This document shows, piece after piece, positions 61,205 through 64,000 of a stretch of DNA of 64,000 nt. The notes under the pieces were generated by a model that had not been told where the DNA came from, made no database searches, and saw only the letters and a program-made list of their open reading frames with translations. Origin of the DNA: DATLZU01 sp051293835 (GTDB lineage: Bacteria > Nitrospirota > Nitrospiria > Nitrospirales > Nitrospiraceae). The stretch covers positions 1 through 64,000 of the forward strand of contig JBPKMA010000013.1 in assembly GCA_051293835.1 (NCBI GenBank). Direction: 5' to 3'. The stretch's first letter is position 1. Every line of letters starts with the position of its first letter. Both the position numbers and the translations under genes were made by a program.

Positions 61205-62197
61205 AGATGGAGGATCGGCGCATCGATCGGCGGACTACCGTCGGCCTACGAGGCGCGGGCAATGCTGGACAAGAAGCACAAGGTCACAGTTGTCTCGAAT
61301 GTGGACTACTTTCATTTTGTGCCGTCTAATCCCTGGGTGGCGGTCGGGTGGAGAACGCGAAAGGACATCAGTTTTCCCCTTGGACCGGTGCTGCAGAAGA
61401 AGGGGATCGAATTTCTCTACGCCACCGCGGAACGGATCGAGCCCGAGCAGAACCGAGTCATCACAGCCAAGGGCGAAGTGCCGTACGACTATCTGATCAT
61501 CGCTACCGGGCCGAAACTGAACTTTTCTGCGGTGCCGGGACTGGGGCCGAGCGGCTACACCCAGTCGGTCTGCACTGTGGACCACCCGGAGCAGGCCTGG
61601 GGTGCGTACCAATCGTTTCTGAAAGATCCGGGGCCCATTGTCGTGGGTGCGGCACAGGGTGCCTCTTGTTTCGGGCCGGCCTACGAAATGGCGTTCATTC
61701 TGGATGCGGACCTGCGCAAGAAGAAACTTATGCGATGTTCATTCCCCCGTTCACGGGCGTGGATGCTGTGGCGGACACGCCCGGGCTGTGCAACCCGAAA
61801 GGCTTTGTGAACATCGACGCCTACCAAGCCAATCCTAAGTACAAGAACATCTACGCGGTCGGCGTGTGCGTGGCAATCCCGCCGGTGGAACAGACGCCGA
61901 TTCCAACCGGCGCACCCAAGACCGGCTACATGATCGAATCGATGGTTTCGGCTGCCGTGCACAACATCAAGGCGGACATCGAGAACAATCCCAAACGCGA
62001 GACGGCGACCTGGAATGCGATCTGTCTCGCCGATATGGGTGACACGGGGATGGCCTTCGTCGCGCTGCCGCAGATGGCGCCGCGCAACGTGCGAAAAATA
62101 CTTCCTCCACAAGATGAGGAAAGGCGTGAGCGAGCCCTACTATGAGAAGGCGATCCTGAAAACTCTGGGGATCACCAAGCTGGAACAGCAGGCGTAA
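61205..62197 (+). pseudogene. Sulfide:quinone reductase-like gene with internal deletion and frameshifts
   Basis: The start is missing: the first codons read IGGLPSAYEARAMLDKK just after 61225. Flavoprotein blocks follow (VPYDYLIIATGPKLNFSAVP, then GAAQGASCFGPAYEMAFILD). At about 61730 the sense jumps from DADLRKKK in one frame to YAMFIPPFTGVDAVADTPGL in another, leaving out about 70 residues found in relatives. A further shift near 62090 leads to MRKGVSEPYYEKAILKTLGI. The gene is non-functional as read. Confidence 0.8.
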
Positions 62198-62248
62198 AGC
62201 AGCCCTCGATTCACCGCAGCCGTGCACGATTCAAGAAGGGATCCGATC

Positions 62249-62818
62249 ATGACTCGAACACACCGCCCTGTTTGGATTCTCGGTCTCTCGGTTGCCACGG
62301 TTCTGGGATTTGCCGCGTCAGGTCCGGCTGCCGAGTCGCGGATAGAAAATGCTCGAATCAGTCTCGAAAAGGCCAAGGCGCAGATCGAGCTGGCGCTCAA
62401 GCAAGCCGAGTTGTCGCTGGCGCCGCATCAACCGGGGAGCGGGTGGACGAGGCAGCACATGCAGCGGGTCTTGAACGTCATCGAGGGCCGCAGCGGTCCA
62501 GATTTCAGGGAAACCATCGAGGACCCAGGAGACGGCTATGGGGCGGTGTGGCATCTGCGGGACGCGCTCGATGCGTTGCCGGGCGGTCTCTCCACCGATG
62601 CGGGGACCGCGTTGGATCATGCGCTAGCCTATCTGAACGATGCGGCGGAACATGCCAGGCGCTCGCTGAAAGGAACCAGCGTGGCCGAGGTGCATCGGGA
62701 AGCTGGATTAGTCGCGGGGATGCTAGCGGCTGCCTTGGGGCGAGAAGGCAGTTCGGCGCCGGCGATCGGCGCCTTGACCTATGGTCTCGACTCGTTGGGA
62801 CAGGCCTTGGCGAAATAG
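62249..62818 (+). CDS. Exported hypothetical protein
   Basis: 189 residues. Signal peptide ending near PAAES, then a helical region (ISLEKAKAQIELALKQAEL) and a conserved-looking middle (MQRVLNVIEGRSGPDFRETI). No family recognised. ATG 62249 has AGAAGGGAT upstream. An upstream GTG at 62222 is less suitable. It follows the reductase wreck by 51 bp. Confidence 0.65.
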   Translation: MTRTHRPVWILGLSVATVLGFAASGPAAESRIENARISLEKAKAQIELALKQAELSLAPHQPGSGWTRQHMQRVLNVIEGRSGPDFRETIEDPGDGYGAVWHLRDALDALPGGLSTDAGTALDHALAYLNDAAEHARRSLKGTSVAEVHREAGLVAGMLAAALGREGSSAPAIGALTYGLDSLGQALAK

Positions 62819-62872
62819 GTGACGGAAATGTACCGCCGACCAGATCATGGCCAATGGCCGGATCGCGAGCAA

Positions 62873-62935
62873 AGACACCGATTCAAGAGGCGGTGAAACT
62901 CATGGAAGAAAAGCGTCTCCTGAACCTGCCGGCAC
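62873..62935 (+). pseudogene. CBS-domain fragment
   Basis: A short stretch reads TPIQEAVKLMEEKRLLNLP, the typical first helix of a CBS domain (as in MTxNP...TPIQEAVKLM... proteins). No start, stop or rest of the domain surrounds it. It lies in a 185-bp gap and is a small relic. Confidence 0.45.
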
Positions 62936-63003
62936 GATCTCCTGCGCGCCTGGATTGGCGCTTGGGCTCGGGATAAGCTGAGAAGCGGAGCATCCTCTCC
63001 GAC

Positions 63004-63864
63004 ATGCGATCCCTCGATCAAGGGAGGGTTCGGGCTGAGGATCCTGCTTTATGCGATACGTTCTCCATGATTGGGCAAGCAGCTCTCGCGGTGGCTGCGG
63101 GCGTCCCCATCGGCCTGCAACTCGGCGCGACGGGAACGGGTGGCGCGCTTCTCGCAGTGCCGATGATGGTCTATATCGCCGGTATCCCGGTGCAGCAGGC
63201 GGCGGCCATGTCGCTGGTGATCGTCGCCGCCACGGCGTTGGTGGGTGTCTGGGAGTACGGCAGGATCGGGCAAATCAGGGCCAAAGCGGCTCTGGCATTC
63301 AGTTGGACGGGTGTCATCGGGTCGTGGGGCGGCGCGTACGCCCACAAATTGGTCCGAGGCGAGGTCCTGCTGATCGGGTTCGGCATCATGCTCCTGGTCG
63401 CGCGAGCGCTCATGGTCCGATACGGTGGGCTCGCTTCGCTGCCGGAAAAGGAAAAGCCGTGCGCGGCGGCCTTTCCTCGGACATGCTGGGTAAAAGTTGC
63501 GGCCATCGGGCTCACGGTAGGCGCGGTGAACGGATTTTTCGGCGTCGGGGGCGGCTTCATGATCGTGCCGACGTTGGTGCTCGTGCTGGGATTCACGTCG
63601 CAGCCGGCGGTGGGGACGTCCTTGACGATCATCGCGCTGATCTCGCTCGGCGGGATCATCGGCCATGTGCAGTTCGGCTTGTTTGATGCGCGGCTGGCTG
63701 CCTTGGTCATCGCGGGCAGCGTGATCGGCATCTTGCTCGGCGCACGGCTCGGCCGACTGGCGTCTCCCCAAGTGGTGAGCGCGACCGCGGCCACGATCAC
63801 AGTCGGCCTTGCGCTCTGGCTGATCGTGGCGAACGTGATCAAGCTGTGGGGTCTCCAGGTGTGA
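63004..63864 (+). CDS. TauE/SafE-family membrane permease
   Basis: 286 residues with about eight membrane helices. The two half-repeats show the family pattern LGATGTGGALLAVPMMVYIA and GAVNGFFGVGGGFMIVPTLV. Such permeases export sulfite or other organosulfur anions. The ATG at 63067 is an alternative that starts just before the first helix. It follows sulfide-related relics and precedes an OsmC gene. Confidence 0.85.
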   Translation: MRSLDQGRVRAEDPALCDTFSMIGQAALAVAAGVPIGLQLGATGTGGALLAVPMMVYIAGIPVQQAAAMSLVIVAATALVGVWEYGRIGQIRAKAALAFSWTGVIGSWGGAYAHKLVRGEVLLIGFGIMLLVARALMVRYGGLASLPEKEKPCAAAFPRTCWVKVAAIGLTVGAVNGFFGVGGGFMIVPTLVLVLGFTSQPAVGTSLTIIALISLGGIIGHVQFGLFDARLAALVIAGSVIGILLGARLGRLASPQVVSATAATITVGLALWLIVANVIKLWGLQV

Positions 63865-63878
63865 GAGGAAAGCCAATC

Positions 63879-64000
63879 ATGGTACTCACGGTCACCCATC
63901 AAGGCGGCGTGCGATTCAACATAACCAGCGGCCGGCATACGGTGGTCATTGACCAGCCTGTTGAAGATGGCGGCGAGGATGCCGGGATGAGCCCAATGGA
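63879..64000 (+). CDS. OsmC-family protein, 3' end outside window
   Basis: The first 40 residues read VLTVTHQGGVRFNITSGRH, then VVIDQPVEDGGEDAGMSPM, the N-terminal pattern of the OsmC/YhfA type. The ATG is preceded by GAGAGGAAAG and lies 14 nt after the permease stop. The catalytic cysteines lie beyond the window end. Confidence 0.75.
   Translation, partial: MVLTVTHQGGVRFNITSGRHTVVIDQPVEDGGEDAGMSPM

Noticed and set aside
1..64000. tRNA, rRNA, CRISPR array, complete insertion sequence or prophage
   Set aside because: No cloverleaf-like cluster, rRNA segment, regularly spaced repeats, transposase or phage gene was seen by eye. A dedicated tRNA and IS search could not be run.

Overview
The window is GC-rich bacterial chromosome, densely coded and almost entirely on the + strand, with c-type cytochromes, many sigma-54 regulators and copper proteins. 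The gene families and small conserved proteins resemble Nitrospira and relatives (phylum Nitrospirota). That assignment is inference from protein character, not from a marker gene. No rRNA, tRNA, CRISPR array or complete insertion sequence was seen.

Layout. 1-2.1 kb: end of a di-haem cytochrome c peroxidase, a DUF1264 protein and a small cytochrome c. 2.1-11.6 kb: a regulatory block with three NtrC-type sigma-54 activators, two PAS histidine kinases, a lone receiver protein and several tiny two-CxxC (zinc-ribbon-like) proteins. 11.8-13.3 kb: a lipoprotein, a frameshifted two-CxxC gene and two tiny membrane proteins. 13.5-17.4 kb: two proteins like the CODH beta/ACS epsilon subunit flank a condensed 2-oxoacid:ferredoxin oxidoreductase-like protein. 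17.5-36.3 kb: a cupredoxin-like protein, a seven-gene Hyf-like membrane complex whose large subunit lacks the NiFe cysteine ligands, a 1644-residue secreted multicopper oxidase, a second cupredoxin-like protein and two exported SUMF1-fold proteins. 36.4-43.1 kb: a 2OG-Fe(II) oxygenase, a Cys-rich protein, an outer-membrane beta-barrel, an AhbD/NirJ-like radical SAM enzyme preceded by a 34-residue reading frame, a ThDP decarboxylase, a CopD-like protein, a hemerythrin-like protein and a DUF488 protein.

43.1-51.5 kb mixes a decayed ABC-2 exporter, an intact Mla-type lipid transport operon (mlaE, mlaF, mlaD and an auxiliary lipoprotein), a frameshifted cytochrome c and a decayed glycogen phosphorylase. 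51.5-64 kb holds scattered metabolic and stress genes (ComEA-like HhH protein, SlyD-type FKBP, acetolactate synthase-like enzyme, two OsmC proteins, CrtI/PYROXD2-like oxidoreductase, GNAT, cytochrome c, TauE/SafE permease) and wrecks of a mannose-1-phosphate guanylyltransferase and a sulfide:quinone reductase-like gene.

The part that looks most like one undescribed system is 13.5-36.3 kb. It combines a periplasmic copper module (giant oxidase, two blue-copper-like carriers, two SUMF1-fold partners) with a membrane ion-pump module that cannot bind NiFe and a soluble OFOR/CODH-derived module. A working hypothesis is that electrons from periplasmic copper chemistry, or from the soluble module, are coupled to ion translocation. 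The substrate is unknown. The resemblance of the oxidase to large MofA/MnxG-type enzymes makes Mn(II) or another metal one candidate, not a conclusion.
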